Assembly: GCF_004795055.1 (NCBI RefSeq)
Contig: NZ_SSBJ01000005.1
Coordinates: forward strand, 62,001 to 126,000
DNA: 64,000 nucleotides
DNA from: Streptomyces sp. A1136
GTDB lineage: Bacteria > Actinomycetota > Actinomycetes > Streptomycetales > Streptomycetaceae
Direction of reading: 5' to 3'
The notes beneath the pieces are model-generated. The model had not been told where the DNA came from and did no database searches. It worked only from the letters and a program-made list of their open reading frames with translations. Position numbers and translations under genes: made by a program. Shown piece after piece: positions 50,356-59,236 of this stretch. Position 1 is the first letter of the stretch. Every line of letters starts with the position of its first letter.

Positions 50356-51780
50356 ATGACCGCGCAGTTGCACGCCATGCCCCTGACCAGAGCCACCGAG
50401 CCCGCGCCGACGGAGCCCGTGCCGACAGCGACCGCGACCACACCGACAGCGCCCGGGTCCTCGCAGGTGGGGGCCCTGATACGGGCGCACCGGCTGAGGA
50501 TCGGACTCACCCAGCGGGAACTGGCCGACCTCTCCACGATCAGCGTGCGGGCCATCCGCGACTTGGAGCAGGGCAAGGCGAGACGCCCCCGCACCGACAC
50601 GGTCCGGCTGATGGCCGACGCCCTGCGGCTGGGGCCCCGGGCCCGAACGGCGCTGGAGACCGCGGCCCAGCAGGGCCGGGCCGGCGCGCACTGCCTGGCC
50701 GAACCTCCCGCACCGCCGACCGCTCTGCACGCGATGGTGGGACGGGAGGCGGAACTCGCGGTGCTGACAGGTGAGTTGGCATCTGGATCCGAACGGCTGG
50801 TCCACGTCGTGGGGTTGACGGGGATGGGCAAGACGCGGTTGGCGCTGGCGGTCGCCGACCGGCTGCACGCGACCGGGATGCCGGCGCTGTGGCACACGTT
50901 CCGGGGAGCGAGCCGCGACCATCTCGGCCCGGACGAGGGACCCTGGTCGGAGCGGGTCGGCGCGGCGGTCTCCGCGTTGTGCCCGACCTCGCCCGAAGGG
51001 CCGACGGACGGCGGCGGCGACCCGGCGGCCGATCTTGCCGAACTGCTGGGCGAGCGACCCGTGTTGCTGGTGCTGGACGGGGCACCGGCCGGGGCGCCGC
51101 GGTTCGACCGGCTCACCGGGCTCCTGCGCGCCTGTCCGGGACTGCGCCTGCTCGTCACCTCCGAGCAGCCGTGGCGGATACCCGGCGAGCGGATCTTCCT
51201 GTTGTCCCCGCTGGAGGTTCCGGCCGAGGACGCCGACGAGGGCCCCGGCGAGCCCGCCTCGGCGCCGGCCGCCGTACGGGTCTTCCTCGGGCATCTGCGC
51301 CGGACGCGCCCGGAGTTCGTCCCGGGGGCGGCCGACCTGCGGTACGCGGCACGGGTGTGCCGCGGCCTCGACGGGCATCCGGGGGCCTTGGCCGCCGCGG
51401 CGTCCTGGCTGGTGGTGTGCGACCTCGCGGCCCTGTGCCACAGCCTCGACGCGGACCCGACGGCGCTGCTCGACCACCTCGGCGGGGGTGAAGGGGCGGA
51501 GGACTTCCGCAGGACGCTTTGCCTGCGGCTCGACCGGTTGCCCGAGGACGCGTCCGCGCTGCTGGGCGCCCTGTGCGAAGGCCCGGGCAGCGGGTTCGAG
51601 CTCGCCGACATCACCGCGCTGACCGGGCGGAGCCTGCCCGAGTGCGGACGGATGCTGCGGGAGCTGCTGCTGGCCGGAGCCGTCAGGGCCACCCACGAGG
51701 GCGGCGGCTCCCGGTTCCGCGTCCTCGGGCTGGTGCGGGCGGTGTGCCGGGGGCGGGCCGTGACTGCCTCCCGTGCGTGA
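50356..51780 (+). CDS. XRE-HTH NB-ARC-type pathway regulator
   Basis: The 474-residue protein (ATG at 50356, GGGAG site) has a Thr/Pro-rich tail, an XRE helix-turn-helix (GALIRAHRLRIGLTQRELADLSTISVRAIRDLEQG, residues 38-75), a P-loop GLTGMGKTRLA (153-163), LLVLDGAPAG (Walker B) and a sensor-like LLVTSEQPWRIPG, then a winged-helix-like C-terminal half. This is the layout of cluster-linked STAND/LuxR-like regulators in which XRE replaces the LuxR or SARP DNA-binding domain. It directly precedes the NRPS gene, 196 bp away, and probably controls it. Confidence 0.84.
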   Translation: MTAQLHAMPLTRATEPAPTEPVPTATATTPTAPGSSQVGALIRAHRLRIGLTQRELADLSTISVRAIRDLEQGKARRPRTDTVRLMADALRLGPRARTALETAAQQGRAGAHCLAEPPAPPTALHAMVGREAELAVLTGELASGSERLVHVVGLTGMGKTRLALAVADRLHATGMPALWHTFRGASRDHLGPDEGPWSERVGAAVSALCPTSPEGPTDGGGDPAADLAELLGERPVLLVLDGAPAGAPRFDRLTGLLRACPGLRLLVTSEQPWRIPGERIFLLSPLEVPAEDADEGPGEPASAPAAVRVFLGHLRRTRPEFVPGAADLRYAARVCRGLDGHPGALAAAASWLVVCDLAALCHSLDADPTALLDHLGGGEGAEDFRRTLCLRLDRLPEDASALLGALCEGPGSGFELADITALTGRSLPECGRMLRELLLAGAVRATHEGGGSRFRVLGLVRAVCRGRAVTASRA

Positions 51781-51907
51781 ACTGCTTCCGGAGTGCCGGA
51801 GCAACTGCCGCCGGGGCCGACGGCCCGCGGGTTGGATGAGGTACGGCCCCAAGGAGGGCCGCGGTCAGGACCCGCCCGCCACACCCCCTCCCCGCCTCTT
51901 CCCCTCC

Positions 51908-51939
51908 CGACCTCTCCGCGTCTCGACCTCTCCGCCTCT
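51908..51939. repeat. Two 16-bp tandem repeats in the NRPS leader
   Basis: cgacctctccgcgtct (51908) is followed directly by cgacctctccgcctct (51924) and a partial third unit, tgacc (51940), 38-69 bp before the NRPS start. It could be a regulator site or a leader feature. The remaining 51781-51976 region shows no gene. Confidence 0.5.
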
Positions 51940-51976
51940 TGACCCCGCCGCAGCAACGATCCCGAGGAGCCTCCGC

Positions 51977-54900
51977 ATGTCCCCCTCCGCGTCCCCGCAG
52001 GGCACCGCGCACCGGCCGGCCGCTGTGCGGCTCCCCCTGTCGGCGGCGCAGCGCGACATCTGGATGGCGCACGGCCTCGACACCTCGGGCTGCCGCTACA
52101 ACATCGGTGAATACCGGGAGATCTCGGGGGCGCTCGATCCGGGGCTCTTGGCCCGCTGCTGGGACCGACTGGCCCGCGAGGCGGACGTCCTGCGCATCCG
52201 GGGCACCGGATCGGACGAGGACGGCGGCCTGTGGCAGGAGCTGTGGGCGGAGCCCGGCGACCGGTCGCTACGGCTGCTCGACCTCAGCGGCGAGGAGGAC
52301 CCGGCCGCGGCGGCGCACGCCTGGATGCGGAGCGAACTGGCCCGGCCCTTCGACCTGGCGGCGGGCTGGCTGACCCGGCACGTCCTGATCAGGGCGGGTA
52401 CGACCGCGGCGGGCGAGGAACGGTGGTTCTACTTCCACGCCTTCCACCACCTGGCTATCGACGGCATGGGCGTGGCGCTGCTCGACCAGCGCCTGGTGGA
52501 GTTGTACGAGCGGGCCTCGGCGGGGGAGCCGTGGGGGCCGAGTCCCTTCGGGGCGCTGGCCGACGTGCTGGCGGAAGACGACGCGTACCGGTCCTCGCCC
52601 GAGGGGGCGCAGGACCGTGCGCACTGGGCGACCCACCTCGCCGGGCTTGCGCCCACTCCCCGCCTCGCGGAGGGACGGACCGGCCGGCCGGCCCCCGGTG
52701 AGCTGCCCTTCGTCCGGCGCACCGTCGTGTTGGACCCGGCGCGTGCGGACCGGTTGAAGGAAGTGGCGCGTGCGCACCGAGCGCCGTGGACGATACTGGT
52801 GATCGCGCTCGTGGCGGCTTATGTGCACCGGGTCAGCGCAAGCCCCGAGCTGGCACTCGGCCTTCCGGTGACCGGCCGCCGTACCGAGCTCGCCCGCCGC
52901 ACGCCGGGGATGCTGTCGAACGTCGTACCGCTGCGGCTGCGGGTCGGCGCGGACGCGACGCCGGCCGGGCTGCTGGCCTCGGCGGTCGCGGAGACCCGGC
53001 AGGGCCTGCGCCACCAGCGGACGCGGTACGAGGACGTCTGCCGCGACCTGGGCCTGGCGGAGACCGAGCGGCGGATCACGTCGCCGCTGGTGAACATCAT
53101 GGCGTTCACGCCCGGCATGCGGTTCTGCGGTTTCCCCACCACGCAGCACAACTTGAGCAACGGTCCGGTGGAGGACTTGGCGGTGGGCGTCTACGACCTC
53201 GGGCCGGAGGGTGGCCTGCGCGTCGACTTCGACGCGGCGCCGGAGGTATGCGACATCACGGCGGTCGCGAGCCACCAGGACCGGTTCGTACGGTTCGCGG
53301 AAGAGGTCCTCGATCAGTTCGACCGTCCTTTGCACGAGATCGAGTTGTTGGGTGAGGTCGAGCGGCGACAGGTGTTGGAGGAGTGGACCGGCGTCCGCCA
53401 CGAGATCGGGGAACACACCCTGACGGACCGCTTCGAGGAACAAGTCCGCCTCCACCCCCACGCCCGAGCCGTCGTCTTCGAAGGACGCGAACTCTCCTAC
53501 GCCGAACTCAACACCCACGCCAACCGCCTCGCCCGACACCTCACCGCAACCGGCCTACGCCGCGGCGACCTCGCCGGAATCCTCCTCGACCGAGGCATCG
53601 ACTTCACCATCGCCATCCTCGCCGTCACCAAAACCGGCGCCGGCTACGCACTCCTGGACCCCGAGTTCCCCGACACCCGCCTCACCACCACCGCCCAAGA
53701 CGCCGCACTCGCCGTCCTCATCACCGACACCACCCACCACACCCGCATCAACGGCCCCTGGCCGACCGTGACGACAGACACAGAAAAAGACACCATCGCC
53801 GGCCGGAACCCGGACAACCTCCACATCCCACTGTCCCCCGACGACACCGCCTGCGTCATGTTCACCTCCGGCTCCACCGGAAAACCCAAGGGCATCCTCT
53901 CCTCCCACCGAAACCTGGTCTCCACCCTCACCGCCCAGACCTACGCCACCTTCGGCCCCGACGAAACCTTCCTCCAATGCTCACCCGTCTCCTGGGACGC
54001 CTTCAGCCTCGAATTCTGGGGAGCACTCCTCCACGGCGGAACCACCGTCCTCCAACCCGGACAACGACCCGAACCCGCCCTCATCGCCCGACTCGCCCAA
54101 CAACACGCCGTCACCATGCTCCAACTCTCCTCCAGCCTCTTCAACTACCTCACCGACGAACACCCCGACACCTTCACCACCACCCGCATCGTCTACACCG
54201 GCGGCGAACCCGCCTCCCCCACCCACATCCACCACCTCCACCACACCCACCCCCACCTCACCATCACCAACGGCTACGGCCCCGCCGAATCCATGGGCTT
54301 CACCACCACCCACACCATCCAACCCACCAACAACGCGAACGACGTACCGACCACCGTCCCCATCGGCCGCCCCCTCACCAACAAACACGCCTACATCCTC
54401 GACACCCACCTCAAACCCACACCCCCCGGCACCACCGGCGAGCTCTACCTCACCGGCCACGGCCTCGCCCACGGCTACCACACCCAACCCACCACCACCG
54501 CAACCCACTTCCTCCCCAACCCCTACGGACCCCCCGGCACCCGCCTCTACCGCACCGGCGACCAAGCCCACTGGGACACCCAAGGCAACCTCCACTACAC
54601 CGGCCGCACCGACACCCAAATCAAAATCCGCGGCTTCCGCATCGAACCCACCGAAATCGAAACCACCCTCACCACCCACCCCCACATCACCCAAGCCACC
54701 CTGGTCCACGACACGCACCTGACGGCGTACGTCGTCGCGACGCCCGGTTCCGCACCGAGCCCGGACGTCCTGCGCCGCTGGCTCCGCGAGCGGCTGCCCG
54801 AGCACATGGTTCCCGCGCAGTTCGCGGTCCTCGACCGGCTCCCGCTGACCGCGAACGGAAAGATCGACAAGCGGGCCCTGCCGGCCGTCGAGGCACCGCT

Positions 54901-57900
54901 CATCGCCGCCGGCCGTCAACCCCGTACGGAGCTGGAAGAGATCGTCCGCACCCTCGTGAGCGAGGTGCTCGACTCGCCCGCCCCGCTCTCGATCGACGAC
55001 AGCTTCTACGACCACGGCGGCCACTCACTCCTCGCCGCCCGCCTCACCAACCGCATCTCCACCACCCTCGGCGTCACCCTCACCCTCCGCGACGTCTTCC
55101 GGCACCCCACACCCGCCACCCTCGCCCGCCGGATCACCGAGTGCTCCGGCCGGCCGGCGCTCGCCCCCCTCACCCGGGCGGAGAGCCGCCCCGAGGCACT
55201 TCCGCTGTCCTTCGCCCAGCAGCGCCTGTGGCTGGTGGCCGGACTCTCGGGAGGCGGCAGCTCGTACAACGTCCCGATGGCCGTCCGCCTGGAGGGGGCG
55301 CTGGACGTGGCCGCGCTGCGCGCCGCCTTCGGTGACGTCGTGGCGCGCCACGAGCCGCTTCGGACCCGATTCGCCTTCGTGGACGACGGCGCCCCCTACC
55401 AGGTCGTCGCACCGCCGACCGAGGCGCCCTGGTTCGAGGTGCGCGGTGTCACGCCCGAGGCCCTCGACGCCGAGCTGCTCGCGGCCGCCGGGCACCCCTT
55501 CGACCTGGCCGGCGAACTGCCGCTTCGGGTCACGCTGTTCCGGTCGGGCGCGGACCGCCACACCCTTCTCGTCCTGCTCCACCACATAGCCACCGACGGG
55601 CAGTCCCTGCGCCCCCTGTTCGCCGATCTGTCGTCGGCCTACGCCGCCCGGGTCGCCGGTGACGCTCCCGACTTCCCCCCTCTGGCCGTCGACTACGCCG
55701 ACTACGCCCTGTGGCAGCGCGCCGCGCTCGAAGGGCCGGCGCTGGAGGAGCAGCTCGGTTACTGGAAGACCGCGCTGGACGGTGTGCCGGAGGAACTGGG
55801 CCTGATCCACGACCGGCCGCGGCCACCCGTCGCCGGCGGGCGCGGCGGAGTCGTCCGGGTGGACTTCGGCACCGAGTTGCTCAAGCGGGTGCGCGAGCTG
55901 GCACGGGCTGAGCGTTGTACGCCCTTCATGGTGCTCCAGGCGGCGCTGGCGGCGACATTGACCAGGCTCGGGGGCGGCACCGACATCCCCCTGGGGTCGC
56001 CCGTGGCCGGACGCTCGGACGAGGCCCTGTCCGACCTGGTCGGCTTCTTCGTCAACACGCTCGTCTTGCGGACCGACACCTCCGGCAACCCCACCTTCCG
56101 GGATCTGCTGTCCCGGGTCCGGGCCACCGACCTGGACGCGTTCGCGCATCAGGACGCCCCGTTCGATCTCGTGCTGGAGGCGGTCAACCCGGTCCGTTCC
56201 CTGGCGCGGCACCCGCTGTTCCAGGTCTGTCTCGCGCTGGAGTCCGGCCCCGCGGTCGAACCGGAGCTCGTGGGTGTGCGGGCCGGCGCCGCGGAGCCGC
56301 TGGCGACGGGAGCGGTGAAGTTCGACTTGGAGTTCCTGCTGCACGCGCAGGAGGACGCCGGCCTGACCGGGGCGGTGCTGTACAGCTCGGACCTGTACGA
56401 GCACGCCACCGTGGAGCGGATCGTCTCCATGGTGCGGCGGACGCTGGAGCAGGTGGTGGCCGGTCCGGAACTCGCCTTGTCAGAGATCGAGTTGTTGGGT
56501 GAGGTCGAGCGGCGACAGGTGTTGGAGGAGTGGACCGGCGTCCGCCACGAGATCGGGGAACACACCCTGACGGACCGCTTCGAGGAACAAGTCCGCCTCC
56601 ACCCCCACGCCCGAGCCGTCGTCTTCGAAGGACGCGAACTCTCCTACGCCGAACTCAACACCCACGCCAACCGCCTCGCCCGACACCTCACCGCAACCGG
56701 CCTACGCCGCGGCGACCTCGCCGGAATCCTCCTCGACCGAGGCATCGACTTCACCATCGCCATCCTCGCCGTCACCAAAACCGGCGCCGGCTACGCACTC
56801 CTGGACCCCGAGTTCCCCGACACCCGCCTCACCACCACCGCCCAAGACGCCGCACTCGCCGTCCTCATCACCGACACCACCCACCACACCCGCATCAACG
56901 GCCCCTGGCCGACCGTGACGACAGACACAGAAAAAGACACCATCGCCGGCCGGAACCCGGACAACCTCCACATCCCACTGTCCCCCGACGACACCGCCTG
57001 CGTCATGTTCACCTCCGGCTCCACCGGAAAACCCAAGGGCATCCTCTCCTCCCACCGAAACCTGGTCTCCACCCTCACCGCCCAGACCTACGCCACCTTC
57101 GGCCCCGACGAAACCTTCCTCCAATGCTCACCCGTCTCCTGGGACGCCTTCAGCCTCGAATTCTGGGGAGCACTCCTCCACGGCGGAACCACCGTCCTCC
57201 AACCCGGACAACGACCCGAACCCGCCCTCATCGCCCGACTCGCCCAACAACACGCCGTCACCATGCTCCAACTCTCCTCCAGCCTCTTCAACTACCTCAC
57301 CGACGAACACCCCGACACCTTCACCACCACCCGCATCGTCTACACCGGCGGCGAACCCGCCTCCCCCACCCACATCCACCACCTCCACCACACCCACCCC
57401 CACCTCACCATCACCAACGGCTACGGCCCCGCCGAATCCATGGGCTTCACCACCACCCACACCATCCAACCCACCAACAACGCGAACGACGTACCGACCA
57501 CCGTCCCCATCGGCCGCCCCCTCACCAACAAACACGCCTACATCCTCGACACCCACCTCAAACCCACACCCCCCGGCACCACCGGCGAGCTCTACCTCAC
57601 CGGCCACGGCCTCGCCCACGGCTACCACACCCAACCCACCACCACCGCAACCCACTTCCTCCCCAACCCCTACGGACCCCCCGGCACCCGCCTCTACCGC
57701 ACCGGCGACCAAGCCCACTGGGACACCCAAGGCAACCTCCACTACACCGGCCGCACCGACACCCAAATCAAAATCCGCGGCTTCCGCATCGAACCCACCG
57801 AAATCGAAACCACCCTCACCACCCACCCCCACATCACCCAAGCCACCCTGTCGACCCACCTCGACCACCACAACACCCCGCAGCTCAGCGCGTACGTGGT

Positions 57901-58390
57901 CGCCACGGACCCGGAGCTCTCCCCCCAGGACGTGCGCCTGTGGCTGCGCACCCTGCTGCCCGACCACATGGTCCCGGCCTTCGTCGTCCGGCTCGACCGG
58001 CTGCCGCTGACCCCCAACGGGAAGATCGACAAGCGGGCCCTCCCCGCCCCGCAGGCGGTGTTGAAGGCGGGCGGACGCACTCCGCGCACCCCGCTGGAGC
58101 AGCAGGTCCACACGTACTTCACGGAAGCGCTGAACACCTCGGCCGCGCTCTCGATCGACGACAGCTTCTTCGACCACGGCGGCCACTCACTCCTCGCCGC
58201 CCGCCTCACCAACCGCATCTCCACCACCCTCGGCGTCACCCTCACCCTCCGCGACGTCTTCCGGCACCCCACACCCGCCACCCTCGCCCGGCGCATCGAG
58301 ACGCTGCGCGCGTCGGCGCCCGCGGCGCCCCGGCGGGCCAGGCCGGCGCTGCGCCGCCGCACCCCCGACCAGGAACGGAGTTCCTCATGA
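51977..58390 (+). CDS. Non-ribosomal peptide synthetase, C-A-T-C-A-T
   Basis: The ATG at 51977 has GAGGAG and gives 2137 residues. Domains: C1 (10-440, active site FHHLAIDG at 157), A1 (about 480-975, FTSGSTGKPKG at 629), T1 (DHGGHSLLA, Ser1017), C2 (1075-1500, LHHIATDG at 1202), A2 (about 1530-2020, FTSGSTGKPKG at 1678) and T2 (Ser2071), with no thioesterase or epimerase. C1 resembles the EntF condensation domain (LSAAQRDIWMAHGL, LVNIMAFTPGMRFCG), suggesting it accepts a starter from another protein. A1 and A2 cores are identical, so both modules should load the same residue; my hand-read specificity code is D-A-L-S-Y-G-G-G-F-K, which matches no code I know. Confidence 0.93.
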   Translation: MSPSASPQGTAHRPAAVRLPLSAAQRDIWMAHGLDTSGCRYNIGEYREISGALDPGLLARCWDRLAREADVLRIRGTGSDEDGGLWQELWAEPGDRSLRLLDLSGEEDPAAAAHAWMRSELARPFDLAAGWLTRHVLIRAGTTAAGEERWFYFHAFHHLAIDGMGVALLDQRLVELYERASAGEPWGPSPFGALADVLAEDDAYRSSPEGAQDRAHWATHLAGLAPTPRLAEGRTGRPAPGELPFVRRTVVLDPARADRLKEVARAHRAPWTILVIALVAAYVHRVSASPELALGLPVTGRRTELARRTPGMLSNVVPLRLRVGADATPAGLLASAVAETRQGLRHQRTRYEDVCRDLGLAETERRITSPLVNIMAFTPGMRFCGFPTTQHNLSNGPVEDLAVGVYDLGPEGGLRVDFDAAPEVCDITAVASHQDRFVRFAEEVLDQFDRPLHEIELLGEVERRQVLEEWTGVRHEIGEHTLTDRFEEQVRLHPHARAVVFEGRELSYAELNTHANRLARHLTATGLRRGDLAGILLDRGIDFTIAILAVTKTGAGYALLDPEFPDTRLTTTAQDAALAVLITDTTHHTRINGPWPTVTTDTEKDTIAGRNPDNLHIPLSPDDTACVMFTSGSTGKPKGILSSHRNLVSTLTAQTYATFGPDETFLQCSPVSWDAFSLEFWGALLHGGTTVLQPGQRPEPALIARLAQQHAVTMLQLSSSLFNYLTDEHPDTFTTTRIVYTGGEPASPTHIHHLHHTHPHLTITNGYGPAESMGFTTTHTIQPTNNANDVPTTVPIGRPLTNKHAYILDTHLKPTPPGTTGELYLTGHGLAHGYHTQPTTTATHFLPNPYGPPGTRLYRTGDQAHWDTQGNLHYTGRTDTQIKIRGFRIEPTEIETTLTTHPHITQATLVHDTHLTAYVVATPGSAPSPDVLRRWLRERLPEHMVPAQFAVLDRLPLTANGKIDKRALPAVEAPLIAAGRQPRTELEEIVRTLVSEVLDSPAPLSIDDSFYDHGGHSLLAARLTNRISTTLGVTLTLRDVFRHPTPATLARRITECSGRPALAPLTRAESRPEALPLSFAQQRLWLVAGLSGGGSSYNVPMAVRLEGALDVAALRAAFGDVVARHEPLRTRFAFVDDGAPYQVVAPPTEAPWFEVRGVTPEALDAELLAAAGHPFDLAGELPLRVTLFRSGADRHTLLVLLHHIATDGQSLRPLFADLSSAYAARVAGDAPDFPPLAVDYADYALWQRAALEGPALEEQLGYWKTALDGVPEELGLIHDRPRPPVAGGRGGVVRVDFGTELLKRVRELARAERCTPFMVLQAALAATLTRLGGGTDIPLGSPVAGRSDEALSDLVGFFVNTLVLRTDTSGNPTFRDLLSRVRATDLDAFAHQDAPFDLVLEAVNPVRSLARHPLFQVCLALESGPAVEPELVGVRAGAAEPLATGAVKFDLEFLLHAQEDAGLTGAVLYSSDLYEHATVERIVSMVRRTLEQVVAGPELALSEIELLGEVERRQVLEEWTGVRHEIGEHTLTDRFEEQVRLHPHARAVVFEGRELSYAELNTHANRLARHLTATGLRRGDLAGILLDRGIDFTIAILAVTKTGAGYALLDPEFPDTRLTTTAQDAALAVLITDTTHHTRINGPWPTVTTDTEKDTIAGRNPDNLHIPLSPDDTACVMFTSGSTGKPKGILSSHRNLVSTLTAQTYATFGPDETFLQCSPVSWDAFSLEFWGALLHGGTTVLQPGQRPEPALIARLAQQHAVTMLQLSSSLFNYLTDEHPDTFTTTRIVYTGGEPASPTHIHHLHHTHPHLTITNGYGPAESMGFTTTHTIQPTNNANDVPTTVPIGRPLTNKHAYILDTHLKPTPPGTTGELYLTGHGLAHGYHTQPTTTATHFLPNPYGPPGTRLYRTGDQAHWDTQGNLHYTGRTDTQIKIRGFRIEPTEIETTLTTHPHITQATLSTHLDHHNTPQLSAYVVATDPELSPQDVRLWLRTLLPDHMVPAFVVRLDRLPLTPNGKIDKRALPAPQAVLKAGGRTPRTPLEQQVHTYFTEALNTSAALSIDDSFFDHGGHSLLAARLTNRISTTLGVTLTLRDVFRHPTPATLARRIETLRASAPAAPRRARPALRRRTPDQERSSS
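53336..54703 (+). repeat. A-domain core, copy 1 of a 1368-bp identical duplication
   Basis: As read line by line and through identical translations in several frames, this segment is identical to 56483-57850 (offset 3147). It runs from the end of the C domain (GAGATCGAG) to just after A8, in the sequence encoding HPHITQATL. It has C-ending codons and frequent GAA/AAA/CAA codons, unlike the flanking C domains. Confidence 0.93.
54984..55128 (+). repeat. T-domain segment, copy 1 of a 145-bp duplication
   Basis: Matches 58146-58290 (offset 3162) with a single difference, at 55008 (TAC Tyr versus TTC Phe). It encodes the carrier motif and the following helices up to LARR. It shares the C-rich codon style of the A-domain core. 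Confidence 0.88.
56483..57850 (+). repeat. A-domain core, copy 2 of a 1368-bp identical duplication
   Basis: Second copy of the segment at 53336-54703. The sequences diverge sharply at both ends: base 56482 is A versus C, and 57851 is T versus G. Confidence 0.93.
58146..58290 (+). repeat. T-domain segment, copy 2 of a 145-bp duplication
   Basis: Second copy of 54984-55128. The stretch between the A-core and T-domain repeats (280 bp in module 1, 295 bp in module 2) is clearly different in sequence and codon style. Confidence 0.88.
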
Positions 58391-59178
58391 GCCACGACCA
58401 GTACCCCGACGCCACACCCGCACCCGACGACGTGGTCTGGGACCTGCCGGGCGAGGGCCCGCAGCGGACCTCGCTGCTCGTCCTCCCGCACGCCGGCGGC
58501 AACGCCCACGCCTACGCCGAATGGCGCGCGTACCTCCCGGCTGACGTACGGCTGCTCATCGGCCAGTACCCGGGTCGCGGCGCCCGTTTCGCCGAGGATC
58601 TGCCGCGTGACATCGCCGACCTGGCCGGACCCGTCGTGGCCGCCCTGCCCGCCGGGACCACCGACGACCTGGTGGTCCTCGGACACAGCATGGGTTCGCT
58701 GGTGGCGTTCGAGGTCGTACGGGCCCTCCAGGCGTCGGGCCGCACCCCCCGGGCGCTGGTGGCCTCCGCCTGCCGGGCCCCCTACCTCGCCAACCCGTGC
58801 GCCGTGTACCCGGAGCGGCTCGACGACGACGGGCTGGTGGCCGCCATCAAGCAGCGCGGCGGTACCGACGACGGCATCCTCGACGAGCCGGAGCTGCGCG
58901 AGATCATCCTGCCCTCCATTCGCGCGGACTTCGCCATCGACGACGTCTACCGGTGCGAGGAGTCCTCCGCCCGGGTGGACTGCCCGGTGACGGTGATCGG
59001 CGGGGACGCCGACCCGGTCGCGCCGGCCGCCTCCCTGGGCCGCTGGGCGCAGATCACCGACCACGCGTTCGCCTCGTACGTCCTTCCCGGCGGCCACTTC
59101 TACTTCCAGCAGCAGCTGCCCGACTTCTTCGCCGTGCTGGCCGAGGTGGTCGGCGCGCCCGCCACCGCCGCCGCCTGA
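58387..59178 (+). CDS. Type II thioesterase
   Basis: The ATG at 58387 overlaps the NRPS stop (ATGA) and gives 263 residues. It has the alpha/beta-hydrolase landmarks of editing thioesterases: LLVLPHAGGNAHAYAEWRAYLP, IGQYPGRGARFAEDL, the nucleophile elbow LGHSMGSLVAFE (Ser about 103), GGDADPVAPA with the acid and PGGHFYFQ with the catalytic His. It hydrolyses wrongly loaded or stalled units from carrier domains. Being coupled to the NRPS, it is made in proportion to it. Confidence 0.93.
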   Translation: MSHDQYPDATPAPDDVVWDLPGEGPQRTSLLVLPHAGGNAHAYAEWRAYLPADVRLLIGQYPGRGARFAEDLPRDIADLAGPVVAALPAGTTDDLVVLGHSMGSLVAFEVVRALQASGRTPRALVASACRAPYLANPCAVYPERLDDDGLVAAIKQRGGTDDGILDEPELREIILPSIRADFAIDDVYRCEESSARVDCPVTVIGGDADPVAPAASLGRWAQITDHAFASYVLPGGHFYFQQQLPDFFAVLAEVVGAPATAAA

Positions 59179-59236
59179 GCCCCTCGTCCGGGCCGCTCGC
59201 CACTTTCCCGACTCCGCACCGTCTAAGGAACTTCTC

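Noticed and set aside
53981-55024. Long antisense Gly/Val-rich open frames opposite the NRPS A domains
   Set aside because: They mirror the C-ending codons of the sense gene, appear twice because the A domain is duplicated, and lack ribosome sites and domains.
53336-57850. Assembly artefact explaining the identical A domains
   Set aside because: Each copy has distinct flanks and a complete reading frame, and misassembly more often collapses repeats; long reads are still the proper test.
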